Origin: Khoudiadiopia massiliensis
GTDB taxonomy: Bacteria > Bacillota > Clostridia > Tissierellales > Peptoniphilaceae
Direction: 5' to 3'
DNA length: 64,000 nucleotides
Assembly: GCA_900290095.1 (NCBI GenBank)
Contig: OKQS01000005.1
Span: 1 to 64,000 of the forward strand
Made by a program: the position numbers and the translations under genes. Numbering within the stretch: position 1 is the first letter of the stretch; every line of letters begins with the position of its first letter. Positions 28,907 to 36,829 of the stretch are shown here, in pieces. The notes below the pieces were generated by a model. It saw nothing but the letters and a program-made list of their open reading frames with translations, searched no databases and was not told the origin of the DNA.

Positions 28907-30361
28907 ATGAAAATTAATGCTATCTTGATGGCTTCGGGCCTGTCCGAGAGGATGGGGGAAAACAAACTTTTTCTGGATTTCCGGGGCAAGAAGATTTTTG
29001 AAACGACCCTTGACCTCTTGAAAGACCTCAAAGACTCAGGTGTCATAAACAGGGTTATTGTCGCTTCGTCATATCCTGAAATATTGGAAGAGAGCGGACA
29101 GAGGGGCTTTTTGCCCATATATAACGCCAATAACGAGGTAGGAAAATCAACGTCCATTAAATTGGGCATTGAGGGGGCGGAAGAAGATGCAGCCCTTATG
29201 TTCTTTGTCGCCGACCAGCCCCTCTTGACCAAAGAAACCTGCTTGAAGCTAATAGAGGCTTTTAAGGAAAATCCCGTCATGACCTTCCCTGTCGTAGGAA
29301 GGCGGAGGGGGGCACCGGTCATTTTTTCGGTCGACTACAGGGAAAAGCTCTACAATTTGGAAGATGACCAGGGTGGCATGATTTTTGCCAAGGACAATGA
29401 AACTGCCAAGATTGAGATTGAAGATGTCCGTGAGCTGGTTGATATTGACACGGTTGAGGCCTATGAGTCTCTTAAAAAAGAGGAGCGTGAGGGCCAAGCT
29501 GCCAATGTTGAGCCAAAGACGTCTGAGGATTTAGGCAAAAAAAAAATTGATCCGGAGATAAATAAGAAGCTTGTGATTGTTCGTGGAGGCGGGGATGTTG
29601 CCACAGGCTCAATCCAGAAGCTGAACAGGTCAGGCTTTGACGTCCTTGTCCTGGAGGTTGAAAAACCAACCTGCATAAGAAGAAAGGTTTGTGCAGCCCA
29701 AGCCGTCTATGACGGCCAAGTTACAGTCGAGGATATAGAGGTCAGGAAGTGCAATACAGTCGAGGAGATAAGGGAGACCCTGACCAAGGGCCGGGTTGCC
29801 ATAAGTGTTGATCCGGAAGGCCGGCTTATCAAGAAACTAAAGCCGATAGCTGTGGTGGACGGGATACTTGCCAAGAAAAACCTGGGAACAAACATGGACA
29901 TGGCTCCCATAACCATAGGATTGGGACCGGGCTTTACAGCAGGACTTGACTGTAATGTAGTTATTGAAACAAACAGGGGCCACGACCTGGGTCGCCTGAT
30001 TTTTGAGGGACAGGCTTCTGCCAATACCGGAGACCCGGGGAATATCCTGGGCTACACAACCCAGAGAATTTTGAGGGCAAGTGATGACGGAAATATCAAG
30101 GTTATTGAGGATATAGGTGCTGAAGTAAAGAAGGATCAGGTAGTCGCTGAGGTTAACGGAAAACCCATAAAAGCCGGACTTGACGGCATGGTCAGGGGCA
30201 TGATAAAGGACGGAAGCAGGGTCCACAAGGGCATGAAGATAGGCGACGTGGATCCCAGGGTGGTGCCGAGAAACGCATCAACGATTTCTGACAAGGCCAG
30301 GCTTATAGGTGGAGGAACCCTTGAAGCTATCATGATTTTCAAGAAAAGACTTGGCCTATAA
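28907..30361 (+). CDS. mocA-yqeB: MocA-YqeB fusion: molybdopterin cytidylyltransferase plus selenium-hydroxylase maturation protein
   Basis: This 484-residue protein joins two families usually encoded separately. Residues 1-190 are a MocA nucleotidyltransferase (ILMASGLSERMGENK, VADQPL, GRRRGAPVIF) that should attach CMP to molybdopterin. A charged linker (about 190-223) follows. Residues 224-484 are YqeB (LVIVRGGGDVATGSIQKL, AVVDGILAKKN, GLGPGFTAGLDCNVVIET, RGHDLGRLIFEGQA), a marker of selenium-dependent hydroxylases. The reading frame is continuous, with no stop or restart signal at the junction. The fusion links cofactor nucleotide attachment to selenium-dependent maturation. Confidence 0.9.
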   Translation: MKINAILMASGLSERMGENKLFLDFRGKKIFETTLDLLKDLKDSGVINRVIVASSYPEILEESGQRGFLPIYNANNEVGKSTSIKLGIEGAEEDAALMFFVADQPLLTKETCLKLIEAFKENPVMTFPVVGRRRGAPVIFSVDYREKLYNLEDDQGGMIFAKDNETAKIEIEDVRELVDIDTVEAYESLKKEEREGQAANVEPKTSEDLGKKKIDPEINKKLVIVRGGGDVATGSIQKLNRSGFDVLVLEVEKPTCIRRKVCAAQAVYDGQVTVEDIEVRKCNTVEEIRETLTKGRVAISVDPEGRLIKKLKPIAVVDGILAKKNLGTNMDMAPITIGLGPGFTAGLDCNVVIETNRGHDLGRLIFEGQASANTGDPGNILGYTTQRILRASDDGNIKVIEDIGAEVKKDQVVAEVNGKPIKAGLDGMVRGMIKDGSRVHKGMKIGDVDPRVVPRNASTISDKARLIGGGTLEAIMIFKKRLGL

Positions 30362-30442
30362 AAAGGGAAAGGTTATAGAAAGTTGTTTGCATAAAACTTT
30401 TTTTGCTCAATGTTGCATCTACATTTTTATAAAGGGGGGTCT

Positions 30443-31360
30443 ATGCAGGCTGAAATATTAAAAAGAATATATGAGGAAAATAACCGGGGCAAGGACTGCG
30501 CCCTGGCCTTCATAATTGAGAACAGGGGGTCAACTCCCGGCAATGACAGTTCCCTTATGGCTGTTTTCAGCAACGGAAGCTCTTTTGGAACCATAGGCGG
30601 AGGAGCTATTGAAGCCGATGTCATAAAGAGGAGCCTGGAAGGAATGAAAGAGGGCAAGGCCTTTGAATTCGACTACAGCCTGACCGAGAGGGGTAAGCTG
30701 AAGATGGCCTGCGGTGGAGATTCCAGAGGTTTTGTTAAATATTTCAAGGCGGCAAAGAAGCTGGTAATTTTCGGGGCCGGCCACGTATCGCAAAAATTGG
30801 CCGCCTTAGCAACAAAGACAGGATTTGCGGTTGATGTCATTGACGACAGGGAAGAGTTTAAGACAAGCCCGGACTTCCGGGACATTGATAACTACTATTG
30901 CCTTGATGTGGATCAGGCTATTGAGAAGATTGAATTTGACCCGGTTAAGACCTTTATTGTGCTTTGCACCCGCGGCCATGCTCATGACCAGGAGGCCCTA
31001 AAGGCTCTGGCCGGCAAGCCCTGCGCTTATTTGGGCATGATAGGGTCCAAGGCCAAGGTAGCCAGGGTCTTCAAAGAACTGGAAGAAGAGGGCGTGAAAA
31101 AAGAAGACCTGGATAAGGTCTACGCGCCAATCGGGCTTAATTTGGATGACGGGTCGGTTCAAGAGATTGCCGTATCAATCCTGGCCCAGATCCTTATGAT
31201 AAAAAATGGGACAGATGGTAGAGTACTGAAACAATTTAATGTGGAAAAACCTGACTATAATGAAGAAACTTTAATGGCTATGGATGAGGCAAGAAGAATA
31301 TCAAGGGATCCCGATACACCCGGTTATTCTTCTATGGAAGAATTAAAGAAAGCACTGTAG
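30443..31360 (+). CDS. XdhC-family hydroxylase maturation protein (XdhC/CoxI)
   Basis: This 305-residue protein has the XdhC/CoxI layout: an N-terminal XdhC domain with IENRGSTPGNDSSLM and GTIGGGAIEADV, then a Rossmann fold with VIFGAGHVSQKLAALA and a C-terminal GMIGSKAK segment. Members bind molybdenum cofactor and protect or sulfurate it before insertion; here the transferred atom may be selenium. The ATG at 30443 sits behind AAAGGGGGG; an upstream in-frame start at 30410 lacks such a site. It ends the rightward maturation run and converges on the selenium block. It is not the Fe-S subunit that shares the xdhC name. Confidence 0.9.
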   Translation: MQAEILKRIYEENNRGKDCALAFIIENRGSTPGNDSSLMAVFSNGSSFGTIGGGAIEADVIKRSLEGMKEGKAFEFDYSLTERGKLKMACGGDSRGFVKYFKAAKKLVIFGAGHVSQKLAALATKTGFAVDVIDDREEFKTSPDFRDIDNYYCLDVDQAIEKIEFDPVKTFIVLCTRGHAHDQEALKALAGKPCAYLGMIGSKAKVARVFKELEEEGVKKEDLDKVYAPIGLNLDDGSVQEIAVSILAQILMIKNGTDGRVLKQFNVEKPDYNEETLMAMDEARRISRDPDTPGYSSMEELKKAL

Positions 31361-31383
31361 CCATTCAGATCTATTTTAATGCT

Positions 31384-32535
31384 TTATCCTTGGGTGTTTT
31401 TAGAAATTTGTTTAATAGCATTAATAGAAGATTTGATCTCTTCAAAGCTGTTAAAGAAAGAAAAGGAGAAGCGGACCATGCCTTGGTCCACGGTTCCGAA
31501 TTTTTTGTGTATGAGAGGGGCACAGTGGGCACCGGGTCTAACCTCTATTCCATAGTCCTCCTCAAGCTCCAGGGCCAGGTCGGAAGAATTGATTTTTCCA
31601 AGGTTGAAGCTTACCAGGGCTGTGGAATTGTGAAGGCTAGGTCTTTTGGAATAGATTTTTATGCCCTTTATGTTCTTTATCCCGTCATAGAAACTTTGGC
31701 TGAGGCCGATGAGTTTTTCATGGATTTTATCCAAGCCCTCATGCTTTAAGAAGTCTATGCTTGCCTTGATGGCTATCTGGTCCATATAGTTTGACGTCCC
31801 GACCTCGAAAATTGCCGGAAAGGTCGAGGGGCCTTCCTTGGAGAAGGAGTTGGTGCCGGAACCCCCGCAGAATACGGTATTAAAATCAAAATCCCCGTTT
31901 TTAATTATGAAACCCGCCCCGCTGGGCCCGTAGAGGGACTTGTGTCCGGTCATTACGAAGAGGCTCCTGTCATATTTGGACAGGTCAATGTCCATGGATC
32001 CGGCAGTCTGGGCCATATCTATGATCATGATCAGGTTGTGGTCCTTGCAGAAGGCATGGATCCGGTCAAGGTCATTGAGGTTGGCCAGAAGGTTTGAGGC
32101 ATGGTTTGTAATGACAAAACGGGTATTTTTTTGCAGGTATTTTTCAAGATCTGAATATTTGAGTTCCAAGTTCTCACCGATATCCATGAAAGAGACTTGG
32201 CAGCCTGAAAGATAGAGGGGCCTGAGGACGGAATTGTGGTCGCTAAGGCTTGTGATAACATGGTCATCTTGGCTCACAAGGGACTTGATTAAAAAGTTCA
32301 GGCCGAAAGTGGCGTTCTGGCAAAAAGCTACGTCCATGGGATTGTCAATGTGGAAGAGGTCGGCTATGGCCTTCCTGCTTTCCAGGATTGCAAGCATGGT
32401 GTTTTGGCTTTTCAGGTGGCCGCTTCTGGACGGGTTCCCGTATTTCCCCGACCTTATAATTTCTTCATAAGCGTCTGCCAGGCAGGCGGGCTTTATCAGG
32501 CTTGTTGCAGCATTATCAAAATACATTTTCTTCAA
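31384..32535 (-). CDS. Class V aminotransferase / cysteine desulfurase-like (selenocysteine lyase candidate)
   Basis: This 383-residue PLP protein has the cofactor lysine in MTGHKSLYGPSGAG and a C-terminal catalytic-type Cys in RPGAHCAPLIHK. It belongs to the cysteine desulfurase-like family seen with orphan selD and molybdenum hydroxylases. Its probable job is to release sulfur or selenium from cysteine/selenocysteine, feeding SelD or the hydroxylase site. It is the last gene of the minus-strand selD-yedF-DUF3343 run, 11 bases after its neighbour. Confidence 0.9.
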   Translation of the reverse strand: MKKMYFDNAATSLIKPACLADAYEEIIRSGKYGNPSRSGHLKSQNTMLAILESRKAIADLFHIDNPMDVAFCQNATFGLNFLIKSLVSQDDHVITSLSDHNSVLRPLYLSGCQVSFMDIGENLELKYSDLEKYLQKNTRFVITNHASNLLANLNDLDRIHAFCKDHNLIMIIDMAQTAGSMDIDLSKYDRSLFVMTGHKSLYGPSGAGFIIKNGDFDFNTVFCGGSGTNSFSKEGPSTFPAIFEVGTSNYMDQIAIKASIDFLKHEGLDKIHEKLIGLSQSFYDGIKNIKGIKIYSKRPSLHNSTALVSFNLGKINSSDLALELEEDYGIEVRPGAHCAPLIHKKFGTVDQGMVRFSFSFFNSFEEIKSSINAIKQISKNTQG

Positions 32536-32546
32536 TCTCTCTTTTA

Positions 32547-32810
32547 TTAACTGATTTTTACGATTTCTCTTCCCGTAGAGGACTTGACCAGGGAGTAGAT
32601 GTCCGAATACCGACCTTGGCCTATGAGACCACGGGCCCGTTTAAGGTCTTGAGGTAAAATTCTCAGGGCAAAGCCGCAGCCCGCATCGATCTCGGGGGGC
32701 AGGGGTATAAGCCTTGCCTTATCAAGGTTCTTGACTTTATCAAGGGCAAGGCTTGCCAGGTCCGATGATTCAAAAGAGAAGAGCAGGTAATCAGCAGGGT
32801 GTGATGACAT
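32547..32810 (-). CDS. DUF3343 small protein
   Basis: This 87-residue protein matches the DUF3343 family, which accompanies yedF and selenium-handling genes. Visible features are an early YLLFSFESSDLA strand-helix and a single Cys in IDAGCGFALRI, a possible sulfur/selenium carrier. It overlaps the yedF 3' end by 20 bases, which implies coupled translation. The biochemical role is unknown. Confidence 0.85.
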   Translation of the reverse strand: MSSHPADYLLFSFESSDLASLALDKVKNLDKARLIPLPPEIDAGCGFALRILPQDLKRARGLIGQGRYSDIYSLVKSSTGREIVKIS

Positions 32811-33393
32811 GGTTCTCTCTCATCAGCTCGACTATCCTGTACATATTTGTGATTGTTCCGACCCTGAGCTCCTCTTTGAGCTTATAGTGGTCAAGGCAGA
32901 GGCCGCAGGAGAGAATTTCCACTCCTTTTTCCTCGATGCCCTTCATATCATCGATAACTTTTTCATTTTTGGTGGTGTTAAAAACTCCTCTGTTATAGAA
33001 GATCACAGCCTTTGGCAGCTTGTCCTGCTCGGTTAGCGCATATAGGAAGCCCTCAAGCAGGGATTTTGAGAAGTCGGGATCCCCATCGGCAATCGTGTCG
33101 GATTTGACGACAACAACATAGGAAGAATTGTCAGCGAGGGTATTTTCATCAAACTCGGACTCGTCCTTGGCATTTTCATCCCTTTTTATGGTGACCTTGT
33201 ATTCCTTGTCTGCCAATTTTTCAACGCTCGATATCATGTGGAGGTGGGTGGCCATCTTGGTCAGGTTCTGGGTGGCAACTTCATTGTCAACGAGGATATG
33301 GAATTCCTTCTCCTCCTGATTTTCCCTCATGGCTTTCTTAGTTTCGATTACAGGGATTGGGCAGATTTTGCCAAGTGCATTGATTTCTTTCAT
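32791..33393 (-). CDS. yedF: Selenium metabolism protein YedF
   Basis: This 200-residue two-domain protein has an N-terminal TusA-like domain with the CPIP motif in ALGKICPIPVIETKKAM, then a DsrE-like C-terminal domain with ILSCGLCLDHYKLKEEL and a terminal Cys. TusA-type cysteines carry persulfide, and YedF is believed to relay selenium or sulfur. It sits between selD and the DUF3343 gene on one transcript, which makes it a likely carrier between the lyase and SelD. Confidence 0.92.
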   Translation of the reverse strand: MKEINALGKICPIPVIETKKAMRENQEEKEFHILVDNEVATQNLTKMATHLHMISSVEKLADKEYKVTIKRDENAKDESEFDENTLADNSSYVVVVKSDTIADGDPDFSKSLLEGFLYALTEQDKLPKAVIFYNRGVFNTTKNEKVIDDMKGIEEKGVEILSCGLCLDHYKLKEELRVGTITNMYRIVELMRENHVITPC

Positions 33394-33412
33394 TTTTTTC
33401 TCCTTCCAATTC

Positions 33413-34426
33413 TTATTTAACTATTAGGGGGTAGGACCTTCTGGTCTTAACCCTTGCAATGGGCCAGATTTCAAGCTTATTGTCACGGAATTCTTCTATA
33501 ATTTTCAGGCTGTCTTCGGGGCTTACAGCAACGCATAGGCCTCCGGAAGTTTGTGGGTCGAAGAGGACCTCCTGAAGGGCGAAGTCATCGTTTATGAATT
33601 CTACCCGGCCGCCAATATAGTTCCTATTGTTCTGGGCGCCTGAAGTGTAGAGGAAGTCCCCGGCAAGCTTCAGTGCTGGCTCCAAAATGGGAATTTTTTG
33701 AGAATCAATAATTATTGAAAAATCCTCATCCGCCATCTCGAAGAGGTGGCCAAGGAGACCGAAGCCGGTTATATCGGTTGCGGCATGTATATCGTATTTT
33801 ACGAAGATGTCTCGGGCATACTTATTCAGTGTGGTCATTTGGTTTACACAGGCCTCAAGCTCTTCATGGGAGACTCCGCCTTCCTGGGCATTGGCACAGA
33901 CCAGGCCAGTGCCAAGCTTTTTTGTTATCAGTATTACGTCCCCGTTTTCGGGTGTGTTGTTTTTCCAGATTTTTTCCGTATGGACTTTGCCGGTTACAGA
34001 CAGACCATATTTTATGGAGGGGTCATGGATTGAGTGGCCGCCTGTAAGAGAGGCTTGGGCTTCGCTGACCTTGTCATTTCCTCCCCTCAGTATTTCCTCA
34101 AGTATGGAAAAGTCCTCCTCGGTGGGGAACATGGCTATATTCAGGGCTGAAATAACCTGGCCTCCCATGGCATAGACGTCGGACATGGCATTGGCAGCCG
34201 CAATTTGCCCGAACTTATATGGGTCGTCAATCATGGGCGGAAAAAAGTCCAGGGTTTGGATGATTGACAGGTCGTCGCTTATCTTTATGACGGCCGCATC
34301 GTCTTTTTTATCGAAGCCGACAATAATGTCGTCACGCCAGAAGGGCTCAATGTTTTTCAATATTTTGTCGAGATTGGCAGCTGCGATCTTGGCGTTGCAG
34401 CCGCCGCAAACTTGGAGTTTTGTCAT
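33413..34426 (-). CDS. selD: Selenophosphate synthetase
   Basis: This 337-residue enzyme makes selenophosphate from selenide and ATP. The N-terminal catalytic loop reads CGGCNAKI, keeping the essential Cys (residue 10, E. coli Cys17) and Lys (residue 13, E. coli Lys20) but with Ala where E. coli has Cys19. DDAAVIKI, SDVYAMGG and LTGGHSI are the metal and ATP blocks. The active-site residue is Cys, not selenocysteine. No selA, selB or selC is in the window, so the product may serve molybdenum hydroxylases here. AAAGGA precedes the ATG. Confidence 0.95.
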   Translation of the reverse strand: MTKLQVCGGCNAKIAAANLDKILKNIEPFWRDDIIVGFDKKDDAAVIKISDDLSIIQTLDFFPPMIDDPYKFGQIAAANAMSDVYAMGGQVISALNIAMFPTEEDFSILEEILRGGNDKVSEAQASLTGGHSIHDPSIKYGLSVTGKVHTEKIWKNNTPENGDVILITKKLGTGLVCANAQEGGVSHEELEACVNQMTTLNKYARDIFVKYDIHAATDITGFGLLGHLFEMADEDFSIIIDSQKIPILEPALKLAGDFLYTSGAQNNRNYIGGRVEFINDDFALQEVLFDPQTSGGLCVAVSPEDSLKIIEEFRDNKLEIWPIARVKTRRSYPLIVK

Positions 34427-34561
34427 GGCAAGTCCTTTATTTTTCTGTTAATTTCTTATATTTATATGGTAGCATAATTAGAATGAAAGTTGAGAAATTA
34501 GGAAGTTAAAAGAGGCGGTATGGTCCGTGATTTGATGAAAATGTGGGAGAGGGATAGGAGG

Positions 34562-34607
34562 AAAATACTCCAATCAAAGGTCTGTATTGGTTGGAGTATT
34601 TTTTTAA
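34562..34607 (+). terminator. Perfect 12-bp hairpin with U-tract upstream of the PTS promoter
   Basis: AAAATACTCCAA (34562-34573) and TTGGAGTATTTT (34591-34602) are exact complements and are followed by more T residues. It lies between selD (leftward) and the PTS promoter, with no plus-strand gene ahead of it. It may insulate the PTS operon or end a small transcript from 34430-34560. Confidence 0.65.
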
Positions 34608-34646
34608 ATTTAATCCAGCTAAAATTTAATGTTGGTGAGTATAAAG

Positions 34647-34706
34647 AAAACGCTTGCAAAACAGAATATGGTATATTAAAATATAGATGGTATATGGTAT
34701 ACACCA
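34647..34706 (+). promoter_or_regulatory. PTS promoter with CcpA-type cre site and GntR-type operator
   Basis: TTGCAA (34654-34659), 17 bases, TAAAAT (34677-34682) form a sigma-A promoter. AGAAAACGCTTGCA overlaps the -35 and matches the CcpA cre consensus at all but its first base. TGGTAT/ACACCA at 34695-34706 is the near-palindrome typical of HutC/NagR-type GntR operators, and another TGGTAT half-site occurs at 34688. The site pattern predicts glucose repression plus specific repression by the GntR regulator at 39 kb. Confidence 0.6.
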
Positions 34707-34724
34707 CTAGAAAAGGAGGAAAGT

Positions 34725-35504
34725 ATGAACATATTACAAGCTGCTTTAATAGGAATAGTCGCGGCAATATCACAATTGGAAGGAGGTTGGCTGGGCGAAT
34801 GTAAGTTCAGAGAGCCTGTAGTAACCGGAGCTCTTGTTGGATTAATAATGGGAGATCTTAAGCAAGGCTTAATAATAGGAGCCCAGTTACAACTTATTTT
34901 TATGGGATCTGCTGCAATCGGCCCTACAGCAGGTCTAAGTGTAGGTCCGGGTGGAACCATAGGCGCAGCCATAGCCTTAGCTACAAAGTCAGGCATAGAA
35001 GTAGCTATGACATTTGCTGTTCCTGTTTCATTATTAATGCAATTTTTGCAGACAATAATTGACACATTATATTCACCTATGATGCATGAGGTTGACAAAC
35101 TTATTGATATTGGTGGACGTGAGAAATCTATTATAGGAATTCATTATTTACAAGGCTTGATCGTTTTAATTGTTTATTGGGGCTTAACATTTGTTGCACT
35201 ATATGCCGGTAACGATGTAATTTCAAAAATAGTTAATAATATTCCCGGTTGGGTTAATAACGGTCTGAATGCCGTAGCAAAAGTTCTTCCGGCCATGGGA
35301 TTTGCACTTTTGTTGAATTTACTTATGGAAAAAGAATTAATTCCTTATTTAATGATTGGCTTTGCACTTTCCGCATGGTTAAAGATGTCCATGATTGCAG
35401 TAGCTACAATTGCTTTAGCTATAGCATTGGTGATGTACCAGATTAAAACAAAGGAACTGGAACTTGAAAAAACAGCAGGTAATGAATTTGAGGAGGAACT
35501 GTAA
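34725..35504 (+). CDS. PTS mannose/fructose/sorbose-family IIC component
   Basis: This 259-residue polytopic membrane component forms the sugar channel with IID. Typical features are the N-terminal SQLEGGWLGECKFREPVVTGALVG and the repeated glycine-rich GPTAGLSVGPGGTIGAAI segment. AAAAGGAGG precedes the ATG. Its last base overlaps the IID start. The composition is AT-richer than the purine island ending just upstream. Confidence 0.9.
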   Translation: MNILQAALIGIVAAISQLEGGWLGECKFREPVVTGALVGLIMGDLKQGLIIGAQLQLIFMGSAAIGPTAGLSVGPGGTIGAAIALATKSGIEVAMTFAVPVSLLMQFLQTIIDTLYSPMMHEVDKLIDIGGREKSIIGIHYLQGLIVLIVYWGLTFVALYAGNDVISKIVNNIPGWVNNGLNAVAKVLPAMGFALLLNLLMEKELIPYLMIGFALSAWLKMSMIAVATIALAIALVMYQIKTKELELEKTAGNEFEEEL

Positions 35505-36325
35505 TGAAAAATGATAAATTAAAAAGTCTTCCGAAGAATGAATCGAAAAGTATTTTTTGGAGATCATTTTCTTTGTTAGGATCTTTTAACTATGAGCGAA
35601 TGGAAGGGCTCGGTTTCCTATATGCTGTTATGCCAAGTTTAAAGCGAATCTGGAAAGATGACGAAGAGGGTTATAAGGCTGCAATGCATCGTCATATAGC
35701 TGCTTTTAATATGACTGTGGCACCGTCTCCATTTGTAATGGGCCTTTCAGTTGCAATGGAAGAGCAAGCACAAAGTGATCCGGAATTTGATGTTGAAACC
35801 ATAAACGCAGTAAAAGTTTCATTGATGGGGCCACTTAGTGGAATAGGGGATACTTTCTTCTGGGGAATTTTCAAAGTAATAGCAACTTCTCTTGGAGTTA
35901 GTTTTGCATCTCAAGGGAATATTTTAGGACCTATCATTTTACTTTTAATATATAACCTGCCGAATTTCTTGACTAGATATTATGGACTAAAATATGGGTA
36001 TGCACAAGGTACTCAGTTGATGAGCAATTTGCAGGAAAGCGGATTAATGAAAGTATTCACTTATTGTGCAGGAATAATTGGAATGGCTTCAATTGGGGCT
36101 ATGGTTGCCCAATGGATTGGAATAACAACACCATTAAAATTCGATATATCAGGGACCAGTATAGTTGTTCAAGAGTATCTTGATGAAATAGTACCCGAGT
36201 TATTGTCTTTAATTGCCACACTTGGAATTTATAGACTTATTAAAAAGCAGCTCAGCTTTTCTAAAATCATTTTAATAATTGCGACAGTTGCATTCATATT
36301 GGGTGTATTTGGGGTAATCGGATAG
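35504..36325 (+). CDS. PTS mannose/fructose/sorbose-family IID component
   Basis: This 273-residue partner of IIC is found only in mannose-family PTS. It has the diagnostic WRSFSLLGSFNYERMEGLGFLY block and GPLSGIGDTFFWG, then several hydrophobic segments near the C-terminus. GAGGAGG lies in the end of the IIC gene, and the one-base overlap suggests coupled translation. Confidence 0.92.
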   Translation: MKNDKLKSLPKNESKSIFWRSFSLLGSFNYERMEGLGFLYAVMPSLKRIWKDDEEGYKAAMHRHIAAFNMTVAPSPFVMGLSVAMEEQAQSDPEFDVETINAVKVSLMGPLSGIGDTFFWGIFKVIATSLGVSFASQGNILGPIILLLIYNLPNFLTRYYGLKYGYAQGTQLMSNLQESGLMKVFTYCAGIIGMASIGAMVAQWIGITTPLKFDISGTSIVVQEYLDEIVPELLSLIATLGIYRLIKKQLSFSKIILIIATVAFILGVFGVIG

Positions 36326-36334
36326 GAGGAGAAA

Positions 36335-36829
36335 GTGGCAGTATTAGATCATAGAATAGATGACCGATTAATACATGGACAGGTTGTAGGTTATTGGATT
36401 CCATATTATGGAGTAGATAAAATTCTGATAGTAGACGATCTGATTGTCAAAGATAAACTTAGGCAGACAGCTTTGAAATTTGGAACGCCTTCAGGAGTAA
36501 AACTTTCTTTCTATGATGCAAAGACTTGTGCAGATAAGCTAAAAAGAAGGCTTGATAAAGGCTCAAATGTAATGGTTTTGTGTAATGGGCCAAAGGCTTT
36601 GCTGGATATGTATAATGAAGGATACCATTTCAAAAGGATTACTGTTGGCAATATGACCCCTGAAAAGGGCGCAGAATATCACCTAAAAAAGACACTTTTC
36701 TTGTCTGATAGTACTCTCGGAGAATTTAAGGAACTTTTAGCTAATGACGTTGACATAGTCGTTCAAATAGTACCAAATGATAAAGAAGAAAAGCTAACAG
36801 ATTTGCTTGAAAAGGAGGGGATAAATTGA
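36335..36829 (+). CDS. PTS mannose/fructose/sorbose-family IIB component
   Basis: This 164-residue cytoplasmic phosphocarrier has the phosphorylated His in RIDDRLIHGQVVGYWI (residue 15). The length is standard for stand-alone IIB. The start is GTG, 9 bases after the IID stop, behind TAGGAGGAG. It passes phosphate from IIA to the incoming sugar on IIC/IID. Its stop overlaps the next gene's TTG start. Confidence 0.92.
   Translation: MAVLDHRIDDRLIHGQVVGYWIPYYGVDKILIVDDLIVKDKLRQTALKFGTPSGVKLSFYDAKTCADKLKRRLDKGSNVMVLCNGPKALLDMYNEGYHFKRITVGNMTPEKGAEYHLKKTLFLSDSTLGEFKELLANDVDIVVQIVPNDKEEKLTDLLEKEGIN

Noticed and set aside
33413-34426. SelD as a selenoprotein with an in-frame UGA
   Set aside because: The catalytic loop reads Cys-Gly-Gly-Cys-Asn-Ala-Lys with no UGA, and the frame is continuous from its ATG.
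34520-34804. Small protein gene upstream of the PTS operon
   Set aside because: The frame runs through a terminator hairpin, the PTS promoter and the IIC start, so it is unlikely to be translated.
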